Source of the DNA: Mesorhizobium sp. DCY119
GTDB taxonomy: Bacteria; Pseudomonadota; Alphaproteobacteria; Rhizobiales; Rhizobiaceae
Length of the DNA: 64,000 nucleotides
Reading direction: 5' to 3'
NCBI RefSeq assembly: GCF_003590645.1
Contig: NZ_CP031834.1
Span: 1,922,501 to 1,986,500, forward strand
In this document: positions 16,333 to 25,821 of the stretch, piece after piece
Position numbering within the stretch: position 1 is the first letter of the stretch
Layout: every line of letters starts with the position of its first letter
Program-made: the position numbers and the translations under genes
Notes under the pieces: generated by a model
Databases searched by the model: none
The model's input: only the letters and a program-made list of their open reading frames with translations
Told to the model about the DNA's origin: nothing

Positions 16333-17069
16333 TGCGGTTCTGCCTTGCTGATTTCCTGAGGCCTGTAGTCTGTGGGCAATCTGCGGTGGATCAGCCACGC
16401 TGCGCCCATGAGATCGACGGCGCCGACGAGGGCACGGTTCCAGAAGCCGTATTTCGAGCGGCCATGAATGCGTGCGCGATGCGAAACCTGGACATGGGCA
16501 AGCTCGACGCCGTTGCGAAGCAGCATGGCCGGAAGGAACCGGTGCATGTGATCGAAATAGGGGAGCGCCAGAAAGTCTTCGCGGCGGATCATTTTCAGGC
16601 TGCAGCCGGTGTCGCGCGTTCCATCGCTGAGTACCTTTGCGCGCAATTTGTTGGCGAGCACGGAGGATATGCGCCGCAGCCCGCTATCGTTGCGTATGGC
16701 GCGTTGCCCGAGGACAGCGATCTTTGCGCCGGGCGAGGCCTTCTCGCGATAGCGGCCGATCAGCAGGGCAATGTCGGCCGGGTCGTTCTGCAAGTCGCCA
16801 TCCATGAAAACCAGGAGTTGCTGCGTTGCCGCGCGGGCGCCGGACTGGAACGCTGCGGACTGGCCAAGCGGCCGGTCATGGTGGACGACGCGAAGCATCG
16901 GAACCTCGGCCATCAGCGCGCGCAGGCACTTGAGCGTGTCGTCCGTGCTGCCGTCATCGACATAGATGATTTCACGGATCGGGCTGAAAGCTGACGCCAT
17001 CCCGATTTCAGTTATGAGCGCGTGGATGTTTTCGGCCTCGTTCAGGACAGGCACAACAACGGAAATCAA
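16329..17069 (-). CDS. Family 2 glycosyltransferase (ArnC/RgtE-like)
   Basis: The 246-residue GT-A enzyme starts LISVVVPVLNEAENI and has the nucleotide-sugar motifs YVDDGSTDDT and FMDGDLQNDP. It lacks the C-terminal helices of full ArnC. It probably charges polyprenyl phosphate with a sugar on the cytoplasmic face, supplying the ArnT-like transferase. The frame is open far upstream, but a TTG at 17069 has GAGGA eight bases before it and gives the family-like N-terminus. It overlaps the LAB_N gene by four bases. Confidence 0.87.
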   Translation of the reverse strand: MISVVVPVLNEAENIHALITEIGMASAFSPIREIIYVDDGSTDDTLKCLRALMAEVPMLRVVHHDRPLGQSAAFQSGARAATQQLLVFMDGDLQNDPADIALLIGRYREKASPGAKIAVLGQRAIRNDSGLRRISSVLANKLRAKVLSDGTRDTGCSLKMIRREDFLALPYFDHMHRFLPAMLLRNGVELAHVQVSHRARIHGRSKYGFWNRALVGAVDLMGAAWLIHRRLPTDYRPQEISKAEPQ

Positions 17070-17094
17070 GCGGCTAGTCCTCGAACTGGGTCCA

Positions 17095-17295
17095 TTATGA
17101 TGAGCGGCATTTGAATGTGCCCTGCGATACGACATCGGCGATGCTGGTGCAGGAACCCTGCGCGGCCAGATGGATGTGGGCTGCTCCGAACGAAAGCAGC
17201 AGAAGGCCGAGCGCCAGGACGATCGGCCCGAACAGCAGCAAGACCCTGATGAGATGGGCCTTCCGCCGGGCATATGACGCTTTCGGATCAGCCAT
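17095..17295 (-). CDS. Small single-pass membrane protein, function unknown
   Basis: The 66-residue protein has a basic N-terminus (MADPKASYARRKAHLIR), one strong helix (VLLLFGPIVLALGLLLLSFG) and a short tail with two Cys (GSCTSIADVVSQGTFKCRSS) that would face the periplasm. It overlaps the PepSY gene by eight bases and precedes the GT2 gene by 25, so it belongs to the same operon. I do not recognise a family. A role in the envelope modification system is inferred only from position. Confidence 0.7.
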   Translation of the reverse strand: MADPKASYARRKAHLIRVLLLFGPIVLALGLLLLSFGAAHIHLAAQGSCTSIADVVSQGTFKCRSS

Positions 17296-17581
17296 GGCTT
17301 CCGTCGCTCGTCTTGTTGATCGGCTTGAGGGTCCTGGGATTGAAGTAGGCTTCGAAAGCCTTGCCTTTTTCGTCGACGCCGAAGGCTTCGTAGCAGCCAT
17401 CGGCCGCCTTGATCGCCCGGATATGCCATCCGCCGGCTTCTAGTTTGGACCGCAGCGCTTCGCGCGGCTGCCAGTCGGCAACAGGCACGTCGCATCTCTC
17501 GCCGGCATATGCCGCGACGGTCGCCAGGTTGACGATAAGGCCTGAAATCACGAGGCTCTTCAAAGCTGTCCCATTGAACAA
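17288..17581 (-). CDS. Secreted PepSY-domain-like protein
   Basis: The roughly 97-residue protein has a signal peptide (ALKSLVISGLIVNLATVAAYA, cleavage near YAGE; quoted ends only) followed by a compact domain, REALRSKLEAGGWHIRAIKAADGCYEAFGVDEKG, typical of PepSY_2 proteins encoded beside two-component systems. The start is uncertain: no ATG fits, and TTG at 17581 or 17563 are candidates. It is the first gene of the glycosyltransferase operon and is divergent from the response regulator, so it is a likely target of that system or a modulator of its sensor. Confidence 0.75.
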   Translation of the reverse strand: MFNGTALKSLVISGLIVNLATVAAYAGERCDVPVADWQPREALRSKLEAGGWHIRAIKAADGCYEAFGVDEKGKAFEAYFNPRTLKPINKTSDGSHG

Positions 17582-17713
17582 TTTCCCGGCTGTCCCTTGG
17601 CAGCCAAAGCTGACAGCAACCTGAAAGCAGGCAAAAAATACGGGTGGTTCAACGCTGCGCCGGTTTAATCGTATAAGGGATGACGTGCGTTCACCCGGAC
17701 CGAAGCCATTCGC

Positions 17714-18373
17714 ATGCGCATACTGCTTATCGAAGACGACAAGGCCATAGGCGGTGCGGTCCGTGACCACGCCGTTGCAGACAGCCACGCGGTGGACTGG
17801 GCAACCACGCTTGCAGCGGCGCGCGATCATGCCCGGGCGACGAGCTATGGCCTTATGCTGCTCGATCTCCAGCTGCCGGATGGCGACGGGGTCTCGTTTC
17901 TGCGGGACCTGCGCAGAGACGGCGACATTACGCCCGTTATCGTCCTGACGGCGCGCGACCAGATATCCAGCCGTATCGACGGGCTCAATGCAGGTGCCGA
18001 CGACTATCTCGTCAAGCCGTTCGATCTTGGCGAACTCGCGGCCCGCATTCATGCGGTTGCCCGGCGCTACGGGCAAAGCCCCGAGCCAGCCTTGACCTTT
18101 GGGGCACTACAGATAGCGCCTGCCGAAAGGCGGATCGCACGGGATGGCGAGGCGATGGAGCTGACCGCGCGGGAGTGGTCGGTGCTGGACAGCCTTCTGA
18201 GCCGAAAGGGTTCGATCGTCTCCAAGGCGCAGATCGAGGATGCGCTCTATGCATTTGGGGCCGAAATTGAGAGCAATGCGGTCGAGGTCTATATCAGCCG
18301 CCTGCGCAAGAAGCTCGGCGCCGAATGCATCGTCACCGTGCGCGGCGTCGGCTACAGGTTTTCGGTGTCATGA
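17714..18373 (+). CDS. OmpR/PmrA-type response regulator
   Basis: The 219-residue protein has a receiver domain (acidic pocket EDD at 7-9, phospho-acceptor D51 in MLLDLQLPDGDG, K101 in LVKPFD) and a C-terminal winged helix (about 125-218, ending VRGVGYRFSVS). It overlaps the histidine kinase gene by four bases (ATGA). The divergent lipid-glycosylation operon is the probable target, by analogy with PmrAB and the arn genes of enterobacteria. That link is inferred. Confidence 0.93.
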   Translation: MRILLIEDDKAIGGAVRDHAVADSHAVDWATTLAAARDHARATSYGLMLLDLQLPDGDGVSFLRDLRRDGDITPVIVLTARDQISSRIDGLNAGADDYLVKPFDLGELAARIHAVARRYGQSPEPALTFGALQIAPAERRIARDGEAMELTAREWSVLDSLLSRKGSIVSKAQIEDALYAFGAEIESNAVEVYISRLRKKLGAECIVTVRGVGYRFSVS

Positions 18374-19680
18374 CCCGCCGGCTCATGCTCTGGCTGACGG
18401 GCGCCACGATCCTGTTCTGGTTCGCGGCGGCGGGCTTTGGCGCGCTAGTGATGCGCGAGGAATTCGACGAGGTCTTCGACAGCGCGCTTCAGGAGACCGC
18501 GCAGCGCCTTTTACCGCTCGTCGTCAACGATGTCTTCCAGCGCGAGCAATCCACCGATCCGTTTCGGATGAACGACAGCGGCACCGAACATGCGGAATAT
18601 CTGACCTACCAGCTTCGCGACAAAGATGGCCGTGTGCTTCTGCATTCGCACGACGCCCTGCCGGAGCCGCTTGCTGCGCCGTTGAAGCGCGGCTTCTATG
18701 ACACGCCGACACATCGCATCTATACCGAGGTAGCGGTCAGCGGCACGCTGTTCCTGCAGGTCTCCGATCCTCTGGCGCAGCGCCGCGAAGCGATGCTGGA
18801 GGGCGCTCTGACGCTTTTCCTTCCGTTGCTGGCGCTGGTGCCGTTGAGCATGGCTGCGGTCTGGCTTGTCGTGCGTCGCTCCCTGGCGCCGATTCGAACC
18901 TTGCGTGACGAAATCGGCGCTCGGGATGGCGGCAATCTATCGCCTGTGGGAACCGTGGGCCTGCCTGCGGAACTGAATACGATCGCCACGTCCGTCGACC
19001 GGCTTCTGGAGCGGTTGCGCACATCGCTCGATGCGGAGCGCGAGTTTGCCGCCAACAGCGCGCATGAACTGCGCACGCCGATCGCCGGAGCGCTGGCCCA
19101 GACCCAGAGACTGATCGCCGAACTTCCCGAGGGGGCGGCTCGCAAGCGGGCGCGCAACATCGAGAAGGCGCTCGAAAACTTGGCGCATCTGGCCGAAAAG
19201 CTGCTTCAGCTGTCTCGCGCGGAGTCGGGCATCGGCGTTTCGGATCGCTCGGTCGATCTGGTTCCCGTCGTGCGCCTTCTCACCGAAGAATTCGAACGAA
19301 AACCCGACAATGCCGGGCGCCTGACGCTGGATGTCGAGACGGGCACCAGCCTGACGCGAAAGGTCGACATCGATGCCTTCGCCATCGCCTTGCGCAACCT
19401 GATCGAGAACGCCTTGATCCACGGGTCGACGGACAGTCCGGTCAAGGTCGTCGCCGGCAAGAACGGCTCCATCATCGTTTCCAACGGCGGGGCGGTGATA
19501 CCGCCGAGCGAACTTGCTCAACTCACGACCCGGTTCAAGCGAGGCAAGACGGAAGCCGAAGGTTCCGGCCTCGGTCTGGCAATTGCTGCGACGCTGGTGC
19601 GGCGGATGGGCGGAACGCTGGAATTCCGGTCGCCGGCCAGCGATCGGGAAGATGGTTTCGAGGCGACGATACGTTTTTAG
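18370..19680 (+). CDS. Sensor histidine kinase
   Basis: The 436-residue kinase has helices at about 7-27 and 146-168 flanking a periplasmic sensor of about 118 residues with many acidic residues, then a HAMP-like linker. The dimerisation helix carries phospho-acceptor H232 (NSAHELRTPIAG). The ATPase domain has N box LRNLIENALIHG and G box GSGLGLAIA. The ATG at 18370 overlaps the regulator stop. The acidic sensor resembles PmrB/QseC-type metal or cationic-peptide sensors in size, but the signal is unknown. Confidence 0.92.
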   Translation: MTRRLMLWLTGATILFWFAAAGFGALVMREEFDEVFDSALQETAQRLLPLVVNDVFQREQSTDPFRMNDSGTEHAEYLTYQLRDKDGRVLLHSHDALPEPLAAPLKRGFYDTPTHRIYTEVAVSGTLFLQVSDPLAQRREAMLEGALTLFLPLLALVPLSMAAVWLVVRRSLAPIRTLRDEIGARDGGNLSPVGTVGLPAELNTIATSVDRLLERLRTSLDAEREFAANSAHELRTPIAGALAQTQRLIAELPEGAARKRARNIEKALENLAHLAEKLLQLSRAESGIGVSDRSVDLVPVVRLLTEEFERKPDNAGRLTLDVETGTSLTRKVDIDAFAIALRNLIENALIHGSTDSPVKVVAGKNGSIIVSNGGAVIPPSELAQLTTRFKRGKTEAEGSGLGLAIAATLVRRMGGTLEFRSPASDREDGFEATIRF

Positions 19681-19830
19681 GGGATGCACCACTCCGAGCG
19701 ATAGGCAGAGCTCGGTTCGGGTCGAGCAGCCGTGCGTTATTCCCGTTTGGAACAACGCTCTCGCCGGCGAAATAATCTCTCTTACAGCCGGTAATAGCTC
19801 GTGAGGGCGGTTTACTTTCGGTATCGATTC

Positions 19831-19858
19831 ATTGTTATATCCGCGTGGATATATCGAT
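19831..19858. promoter_or_regulatory. Mo-box (ModE operator) upstream of modA
   Basis: Arms ATTGTTATATCC and GGATATATCGAT around a 4-base spacer match as an inverted repeat at 10 of 12 positions and contain the TTATAT/ATATA cores of ModE sites. The dyad lies 62 bp upstream of modA, where ModE with molybdate would repress. The rest of 19681-19920 holds a weak hairpin (19694-19715) and no gene. Confidence 0.75.
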
Positions 19859-19920
19859 GGGGTGACTGTTCGACCATCCGCGATATGACAGAATTCAAAT
19901 CCGAACCGGGAGTAGATATC

Positions 19921-20721
19921 ATGTTCACACGCAGACGTTTTGGATTGGCGCTTGCCATCAGCGGCCTTGCCGCAGTGTTCTTTGCGGCAGCACCTGCCGC
20001 GCAAGCTGCGGACAACGTTACGGTTTTCGCAGCGGCGAGCCTCAAGAACGCGCTCGACAACATCAACACCGCCTGGCAGGCCGATGCCGGCAAGCAGGCG
20101 ACCATTTCCTATGCGTCGAGCTCGGCGCTGGCCAAGCAGATCGAGGAGGGTGCGCCAGCTGACGTGTTCATCTCGGCCGACCTGGACTGGATGAAATATC
20201 TCTCCGACAAGAAGCTCATCAAAGCCGACACGGAGCTGAAACTGCTCGGCAATCGCATCGTGCTGGTTGCGCCGAAGGATGCGACGACCGAAGCAACCAT
20301 CGCTCCGAATTTCGACCTCGCCGCACTGCTCGGCGATGGCAAGCTTGCCATGGGCGATGTGAAGGCCGTTCCCGCCGGTAAATACGGCAAGGCCGCACTT
20401 GAAAAGCTTGGCGTCTGGGCCTCGGTCGAAGGCAAAGTCGCGCAGGCGGAAAATGTGCGCGCAGCGCTCAAGCTGGTCTCGACGGGCGAGGCCGCTCTCG
20501 GCATCGTCTATGCAACGGACGCCGTTGCCGAGCCGGACGTGAAGGTCGTCGGCACTTTCCCGGAAGACTCGCACGCGCCGATCGTCTATCCCGTTGGACT
20601 GACAGCGGAATCGAAGAATGCAGACGCCGAGGGCTTCGTGAAATATCTCCAGTCGGCCAAGGCCAAGGAGATGTTCGAGGCGCAGGGCTTTACCTTCCTC
20701 GCGCCTGTCGCATCGAACTAA
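19921..20721 (+). CDS. modA: Molybdate ABC transporter substrate-binding protein
   Basis: The 266-residue periplasmic protein has a signal peptide that includes TRRRFGLAL, a possible Tat motif, with cleavage near AAQAADN. The mature part opens VTVFAAASLKNALD, the ModA molybdate-site signature, followed by SSSALAKQIEEGAPADVFISAD. It binds molybdate or tungstate for ModBC, feeding molybdenum-cofactor synthesis. It is followed by modB after 17 bp. A Mo-box lies upstream. The ATG at 19921 is used, since the longer frame would include the operator. Confidence 0.95.
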   Translation: MFTRRRFGLALAISGLAAVFFAAAPAAQAADNVTVFAAASLKNALDNINTAWQADAGKQATISYASSSALAKQIEEGAPADVFISADLDWMKYLSDKKLIKADTELKLLGNRIVLVAPKDATTEATIAPNFDLAALLGDGKLAMGDVKAVPAGKYGKAALEKLGVWASVEGKVAQAENVRAALKLVSTGEAALGIVYATDAVAEPDVKVVGTFPEDSHAPIVYPVGLTAESKNADAEGFVKYLQSAKAKEMFEAQGFTFLAPVASN

Positions 20722-20738
20722 GGGACTTTTCGTAAAGC

Positions 20739-21440
20739 ATGGAATGGCTGGACCTCAGTCCTGAAGAGTGGAATGCGGTCCGGCTTTCCATAAAGGTTGC
20801 CACCTGGGCCATGGTGGCAAGTCTGCCACCCGGAATCCTGATCGCGCTGCTTCTGGCGCGTGGAAAGTTCTGGGGCAAATCGATCCTCAACGGCATCGTG
20901 CATCTGCCGTTGATAATGCCGCCCGTGGTCACCGGCTATTTGCTGCTTTTGACCTTCGGACGGCGCGGCCCGGCTGGCGCCTTTCTGGCCGAACATTTCG
21001 GCATCGTCTTTTCCTTTCGCTGGACGGGTGCAGCACTTGCCTGCGGGGTCATGGGCTTTCCGCTGATGGTACGCGCCATCCGGCTGTCGATTGAAGCCAT
21101 CGACCGTCGGCTCGAGGCGGCGGCGGGCACGCTTGGCGCCAATCCGGCGTGGGTGTTCCTGACGATCACCCTGCCGCTGACGCTGCCGGGCGTCATTGCC
21201 GGCATGATCCTCTCCTTCGCCAAGGCGATGGGCGAGTTCGGTGCGACGATCACCTTCGTCTCCAACATTCCCGGCGAGACGCAAACGCTGCCTTCCGCCA
21301 TCTATACCTTCACGCAGGTGCCGGGGGGCGATGCCGGCGCGCTGCGCCTGACGCTGGTTTCCATAGTGATTTCCATGGCAGCACTTATAGCCTCAGAGGC
21401 ACTGTCGCGCAGGCTTGGCCGCAGGATGGATCTCGAATGA
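20739..21440 (+). CDS. modB: Molybdate ABC transporter permease
   Basis: The 233-residue inner-membrane protein has about five helices and the ModB hallmarks PLIMPPVVTGYLLL and the EAA loop EAAAGTLGANPAWVFLTITLPL. A late GEFGATITFVSNIPGETQTL stretch is highly conserved in the family. It forms the homodimeric channel. Its stop overlaps the modC ATG by four bases (ATGA), so the two are coupled. Confidence 0.96.
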   Translation: MEWLDLSPEEWNAVRLSIKVATWAMVASLPPGILIALLLARGKFWGKSILNGIVHLPLIMPPVVTGYLLLLTFGRRGPAGAFLAEHFGIVFSFRWTGAALACGVMGFPLMVRAIRLSIEAIDRRLEAAAGTLGANPAWVFLTITLPLTLPGVIAGMILSFAKAMGEFGATITFVSNIPGETQTLPSAIYTFTQVPGGDAGALRLTLVSIVISMAALIASEALSRRLGRRMDLE

Positions 21441-22540
21441 CGGTCGCGGTCGACATCAGGAATCGCCTTGGCGATTTCTCGCTGGAAGCGCGCTTCGAAA
21501 GCGCGGGGCGGCTGACGGCGCTGTTCGGGCCATCGGGCTCGGGCAAGACCTCGCTTGTGAATCTGATCGGCGGACTTTTGCGTCCCGACCAGGGACGCAT
21601 TGCGGCTGAGGGGAGGGTTTTCGTCGATACGCAGGCGGGTGTGTTCGTGCCCAAGCACAAGCGGCGCATCGGTTATGTATTCCAGGAGCCTCGGCTTTTC
21701 CCGCATCTCAATGTGCGCAGCAACTTGTCCTACGGCCGCTGGTTCACGCCGAAGGGTGAGCGGCATGATGATATGGGCCGCGTGGTGGAACTGCTCGGCA
21801 TCGGGCATCTGCTCGACCGGCGCCCGAGCCATCTCTCCGGGGGCGAGAAGCAGCGCGTTGCAATCGGCCGGGCGCTGCTGGCAAGCCCCAAGCTGCTGTT
21901 GATGGATGAGCCGCTGGCCGCACTCGACGATGCGCGCAAGGCCGAGATCATGCCTTATATCGAACGGCTGCGCGACGAGACGAAAACGCCGATCGTCTAT
22001 GTCACCCACTCGATTGCCGAGGTGGCGCGGCTGGCGAGCGATGTCGTCGTCATGGCCGGCGGCAAGGTGGCCGCATCGGGCCCTGCGGCCGAGATCATGC
22101 AGCGGCTCGACCTTCTTTCCGAGGAGGAAATCGGCGAAGGCGGTTCCGTGGTCGATATGACCGTCTCTGCCCATGATGAAAGCTTCGGGATGTCGGTTTT
22201 GCAGTCGGCTGCTGGTGAGATTCGCGTTTCCGGGCTTGGGACGCCCGTCGGTGCATCGGTTCGCGTTCGGATAAGGGCGCGCGACGTGATTATCGCCACC
22301 GAGCGGCCTCGGGGCTTGAGCGCGCTCAACATCCTGTCGGGCAAGATCGCCAGCATAAGCTCGGGCAACGGCACGCTGGCAGATGTGCTGATCGATTGCA
22401 GCGGCCAGACCATTCTGGCGCGCATCACCCGGCAGTCGTGTCATGCTCTTGCGCTTGAGGCTGGCAAGCCGGTCTTTGCCGTGGTGAAGACCGTCAGTTT
22501 CGACAGGGCCAATACGATGTCCGGCGTCAAGCCGGTGTGA
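21437..22540 (+). CDS. modC: Molybdate ABC transporter ATPase
   Basis: The 367-residue ATPase has Walker A FGPSGSGKTS near residue 35, signature LSGGEKQRVAIGRALL, Walker B LLLMDEPLAAL and switch His in YVTHSIAEV. A C-terminal TOBE/Mop domain of about 65 residues (LSALNILSGKIASIS onward) can bind molybdate and may regulate transport. The start at 21437 overlaps modB. A much longer upstream frame is an artefact of the GC-rich modB region. Confidence 0.95.
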   Translation: MTVAVDIRNRLGDFSLEARFESAGRLTALFGPSGSGKTSLVNLIGGLLRPDQGRIAAEGRVFVDTQAGVFVPKHKRRIGYVFQEPRLFPHLNVRSNLSYGRWFTPKGERHDDMGRVVELLGIGHLLDRRPSHLSGGEKQRVAIGRALLASPKLLLMDEPLAALDDARKAEIMPYIERLRDETKTPIVYVTHSIAEVARLASDVVVMAGGKVAASGPAAEIMQRLDLLSEEEIGEGGSVVDMTVSAHDESFGMSVLQSAAGEIRVSGLGTPVGASVRVRIRARDVIIATERPRGLSALNILSGKIASISSGNGTLADVLIDCSGQTILARITRQSCHALALEAGKPVFAVVKTVSFDRANTMSGVKPV

Positions 22541-22553
22541 ATTATGGGAATCG

Positions 22554-22575
22554 GCTATGTTCGCAATGACATAGC
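22554..22575. promoter_or_regulatory. Dyad upstream of the ModE-like gene, weak Mo-box candidate
   Basis: GCTATGT and ACATAGC form a perfect 7-bp inverted repeat with an 8-bp spacer, 68 bp upstream of the ModE-like gene and just after modC. It resembles the TCGCTATAT-type half of Mo-boxes and could allow autoregulation. Confidence 0.45.
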
Positions 22576-22642
22576 GACACGGGCAGGCTAGAACACTGCA
22601 AATGACGGCGCGCCAAGCGCGTGAGCATCAGGAACGACGACC

Positions 22643-22984
22643 ATGCCATCGCTTAGCCTGCGTATAAATCTTGACCCCGACGGTCGCATCGGACCGGGCA
22701 AGATCGAATTGCTGGAACAGATCGCCGCCTTCGGATCGATCTCGGCGGCCGCACGCGGCATGAAGATGTCCTACAAGCACGCCTGGGATCTGGTCGAAGA
22801 GATGAACAAGCTGTTCGGCAAACCGGTCGTCTCGGCGCAGACCGGTGGAAAACGCGGCGGCGGGGCGCAATTGACACCGGTCGGCCTTGCAGTGGTGAGC
22901 CGGTTCCGCGCCATCGAGCGCGCCGCTACGGCCGCTGCCCAGCAACACATGGTTGCGCTGCAAGCTGAAATCGAGGCTGGCTGA
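22643..22984 (+). CDS. modE: Short ModE-like molybdenum-responsive regulator (DNA-binding domain only)
   Basis: The 113-residue protein consists of the ModE winged helix-turn-helix: GPGKIELLEQIAAFGSISAAARGMKMSYKHAWDLVEEMN, then FGKPVVSAQTGGKRGGG (segments quoted in part). Full-length E. coli ModE is 262 residues with two C-terminal Mop domains that bind molybdate; these are missing. Mo sensing must therefore come from elsewhere, for example the Mop domain of ModC, or the protein may act constitutively. AGGAA lies before the ATG. It sits 102 bp after modC. Confidence 0.85.
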   Translation: MPSLSLRINLDPDGRIGPGKIELLEQIAAFGSISAAARGMKMSYKHAWDLVEEMNKLFGKPVVSAQTGGKRGGGAQLTPVGLAVVSRFRAIERAATAAAQQHMVALQAEIEAG

Positions 22985-23085
22985 AGCGGCGATCGCCGGC
23001 CCTTGTTTGGGTGGGACGATACTGCTTCGCATCTGCCTGCCGGCACCTTCCCCCGTCCTTTACGGACTGAGGGACATATTATGGC

Positions 23086-24483
23086 TCAAATATGCAGCGC
23101 GTGGCCGAGCGCCTTGAGTGCTGCTTCCTGAAAACCTTCGCCCTGCGTCGGATGGGCGTGGATGGTGCCGGCAATGTCTTCCAGCCGCGCGCCCATCTCG
23201 ATCGCCAGCCCGAAAGCAGTGGAAAGCTCGGACACGCCGTGGCCGACAGCCTGGATGCCGAGCACCAGATGATTGTCGGCGCGCGCCACCACGCGGACGA
23301 AACCGTCCTCGCCGAGCATGGTCATGGCGCGGCCATTGGCGGCGAAGGGAAACTGGCCGATCTTGATCTCGCGGCCCTGGGCCCGCGCTTCGTCCGGCGA
23401 CAGGCCAGCGGTGACGATTTCCGGGTCGGTGAAGCAGACGGCGGGAATGCAGCGCTTGTCCCATGAGCGCTTGTTGCCGGCAACGATCTCGGCCACCATT
23501 TCGCCCTGCGCCATGGCCCGGTGCGCCAGCATCGGCTCGCCGGTGACGTCGCCGATGGCATAGACGCCGCGCATCGAAGTGCGGCACTGGTCGTCTATGC
23601 GCAGGAACTTGCCGGCGCGGTCGAGATCGATTTCTTCCAGCCCCCAGCCGTCCATGACCGGCTTGCGACCGACGGTGACGAGTATCTTGTCCGCGGGCAG
23701 TTTTTGCTCGTCGCTGCCTGACGTCTCGATGACCAGGGCATCGCCTTTCGATGAAAGGCCCTTGGCTTTTGCACCTGTCAGCACGGTGACGCCGAGTTCG
23801 CCGAGCCGCTTGGAAACAGGCCGCGTCAGCTCGGAATCATATTGTGGCAGGATGCGGGCTTCGGCCTCGACCACCGTGACCCTCGAGCCGAGCTTGGCGA
23901 AGGCGATACCCAATTCCAGCCCGATATAGCCGCCGCCGACCACGACGAGCTTTTCCGGCAGCTTGGTCAGAGCGAGCGCGTCGGTGGAGGAAATGACCGG
24001 GCCGCCGAAGGGCAGGAACGGCAGTTCGACCGGGGCCGAACCCGTCGCGATCACCACCGTCTCGGCGCGAATGATCTGCGTGCCGGTTTCGGTCTCGACC
24101 TCGACCGTCTTGCCATCGCGGAATTTCGCGCGGCCATGCACGATCTTGACCTTGGCCTTCTTCAACAGACCCGTGACGCCGCTGTTGAGGCGGCCGACGA
24201 TGCCGTTCTTCCAGGCGATGGTCTTGGCGAGGTCGAGCTTCGGCGCCTCGACAGTGATGCCGAGCGGGCTTTTGGCACCCGCCATATGCGAGACCTTCTC
24301 GAATTCCTCGGCTGCATGGATGATCGCCTTGGACGGGATGCAGCCGACATTGAGGCAGGTGCCGCCGGGCTTTTCCGCTTCGACGATGACCGTATCGACG
24401 CCGAGCTGGCCGGCGCGGATGGCGCAGACATAGCCGCCCGGACCCGCGCCGATGACCAGAAGCTTGCAGGAAATGTCTTTCAT
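23086..24483 (-). CDS. lpdV: Dihydrolipoamide dehydrogenase (E3) of the branched-chain keto acid complex
   Basis: The 465-residue FAD/NAD enzyme has [17 protein letters not shown] (FAD), the redox pair C43/C48 in [23 protein letters not shown] (NAD) and the catalytic HAHPTQGE near the C-terminus. It reoxidises the dihydrolipoyl group of E2. It is the last gene of a four-gene operon and begins four bases after the E2 stop, so it is a dedicated E3 rather than the general one. Confidence 0.95.
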   Translation of the reverse strand: MKDISCKLLVIGAGPGGYVCAIRAGQLGVDTVIVEAEKPGGTCLNVGCIPSKAIIHAAEEFEKVSHMAGAKSPLGITVEAPKLDLAKTIAWKNGIVGRLNSGVTGLLKKAKVKIVHGRAKFRDGKTVEVETETGTQIIRAETVVIATGSAPVELPFLPFGGPVISSTDALALTKLPEKLVVVGGGYIGLELGIAFAKLGSRVTVVEAEARILPQYDSELTRPVSKRLGELGVTVLTGAKAKGLSSKGDALVIETSGSDEQKLPADKILVTVGRKPVMDGWGLEEIDLDRAGKFLRIDDQCRTSMRGVYAIGDVTGEPMLAHRAMAQGEMVAEIVAGNKRSWDKRCIPAVCFTDPEIVTAGLSPDEARAQGREIKIGQFPFAANGRAMTMLGEDGFVRVVARADNHLVLGIQAVGHGVSELSTAFGLAIEMGARLEDIAGTIHAHPTQGEGFQEAALKALGHALHI

Positions 24484-24487
24484 CAGC

Positions 24488-25819
24488 TCAGCTTTCGATA
24501 AAGATCATGGCAGGCGTCTCCAGCAGTGTCTTGATGCGCTGGATGAAGACGGCGGCGTCCCAGCCATCGACCACGCGATGGTCGAAGCTGGATGACAGGT
24601 TCATCATCTTGCGCGGCAGGAACTGCGTGCCGTCCCACATCGGGCGGACCATTATCTTGTTGACGCCGACGATCGCCACTTCCGGGTGGTTGATGACGGG
24701 CGTGGTGGCAATGCCGCCCATCGCGCCGAGCGAGGTGATGGTGATGGTCGAGCCGGAAAGCTCCTCGCGTGTCGCCGTACCGGTTTTGGCGGCGTCGGCA
24801 AGGCGGTTGACCTCCGCGCCGCAATCCCAGATGTCGCGCGCTTCGGCATGGCGCACCACCGGTACCATCAGGCCGCCGGGCGTCTGGGCCGCGATGCCGA
24901 TGTGGACGCCGCCATATTGATGCACGATGCCGGCTTCGTCGTCGAAGATCGCGTTGACATTGGGCTGGTCGGCGATGGCCCTGACCATCGCCCGCATCAG
25001 GAAGGGCAGCAGCGTCAGCTTCGGCTGGTCGGGGCGCTTGGCCTTGTTGAGGGCGGCGCGCAAATCTTCCAGCGCGGTAACGTCGATCTCCTCGACATAG
25101 GTGATGTGCGGAATGCGCGATTTCGCAACCGACATCTTCTCCGCGATTTTTCTGCGCAGGCCGACGATCTTGATGTCCTCGACGGCGGTGTTTTGAGCGA
25201 GGCCGCGTGTGGTGGCAGGCGCGGTTTGCGGGCCGCGGGCGATGAAGGCGTCGATATCCTCGTGACTGATGCGTCCAGCCGGGCCGGTGCCGGGTATCTG
25301 GCGCAGATCGAGCCCGGCTTCCTTGGCGCGCAATCGCACGGCGGGTGAGGCGACCGGCCTTTCGCCTTCGGCGCGGGGAGCGCCGGAGGATAGTGGGCGG
25401 GCGGGAGAGGGAGCCGGAGCTTTGACGGGTGCAGCGGAAGCAGCCGGCTTTGCAGGCACGCTTGTGGCCTTTTCCGCCGGCTTTTCAGCTTTTGATGCAT
25501 CCGCCGAAACGGGCTCGGGTTGCTTTTCCTCAGGCTTGGCGGTGGTGTCCGCAGCATCGTCCGCCTTATCAGCACCGCCCTCGATCTTCAGCCGGATCAG
25601 CGGCGAGCCGACGGCGACGACATCGCCGATTTCGGCGCCCAGCCAGATGATCTCGCCATCGACAGGCGAGGGGATTTCGACGGTGGCCTTGTCGGTCATG
25701 ACGGCGGCCAGCAGCGTATCCTCGCGCACGAGGTCGCCGATCTTGACGTGCCATTCGACAAGCTCGGCCTCGGCCACGCCTTCGCCGACATCGGGAAGCT
25801 TGATGACATGTTCACCCAT
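24488..25819 (-). CDS. bkdB: Branched-chain keto acid dehydrogenase E2 (lipoamide acyltransferase)
   Basis: The 443-residue protein has one lipoyl domain (1-80, lipoyl Lys K44 in [11 protein letters not shown]), a long Ala/Pro/Lys linker (about 85-150), a peripheral-subunit-binding domain (about 150-190, [15 protein letters not shown]) and the acyltransferase core with catalytic [10 protein letters not shown]. It transfers branched acyl groups to CoA. The ATG at 25819 is two bases after the E1beta stop; a longer frame would overlap E1beta. Confidence 0.95.
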   Translation of the reverse strand: MGEHVIKLPDVGEGVAEAELVEWHVKIGDLVREDTLLAAVMTDKATVEIPSPVDGEIIWLGAEIGDVVAVGSPLIRLKIEGGADKADDAADTTAKPEEKQPEPVSADASKAEKPAEKATSVPAKPAASAAPVKAPAPSPARPLSSGAPRAEGERPVASPAVRLRAKEAGLDLRQIPGTGPAGRISHEDIDAFIARGPQTAPATTRGLAQNTAVEDIKIVGLRRKIAEKMSVAKSRIPHITYVEEIDVTALEDLRAALNKAKRPDQPKLTLLPFLMRAMVRAIADQPNVNAIFDDEAGIVHQYGGVHIGIAAQTPGGLMVPVVRHAEARDIWDCGAEVNRLADAAKTGTATREELSGSTITITSLGAMGGIATTPVINHPEVAIVGVNKIMVRPMWDGTQFLPRKMMNLSSSFDHRVVDGWDAAVFIQRIKTLLETPAMIFIES

Positions 25820-25821
25820 GA

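Noticed and set aside
18937-20574. Minus-strand frame of 545 codons opposite the kinase and modA
   Set aside because: It crosses two clear plus-strand genes and the Mo-box, and has a low-complexity, charge-rich translation typical of antisense frames.
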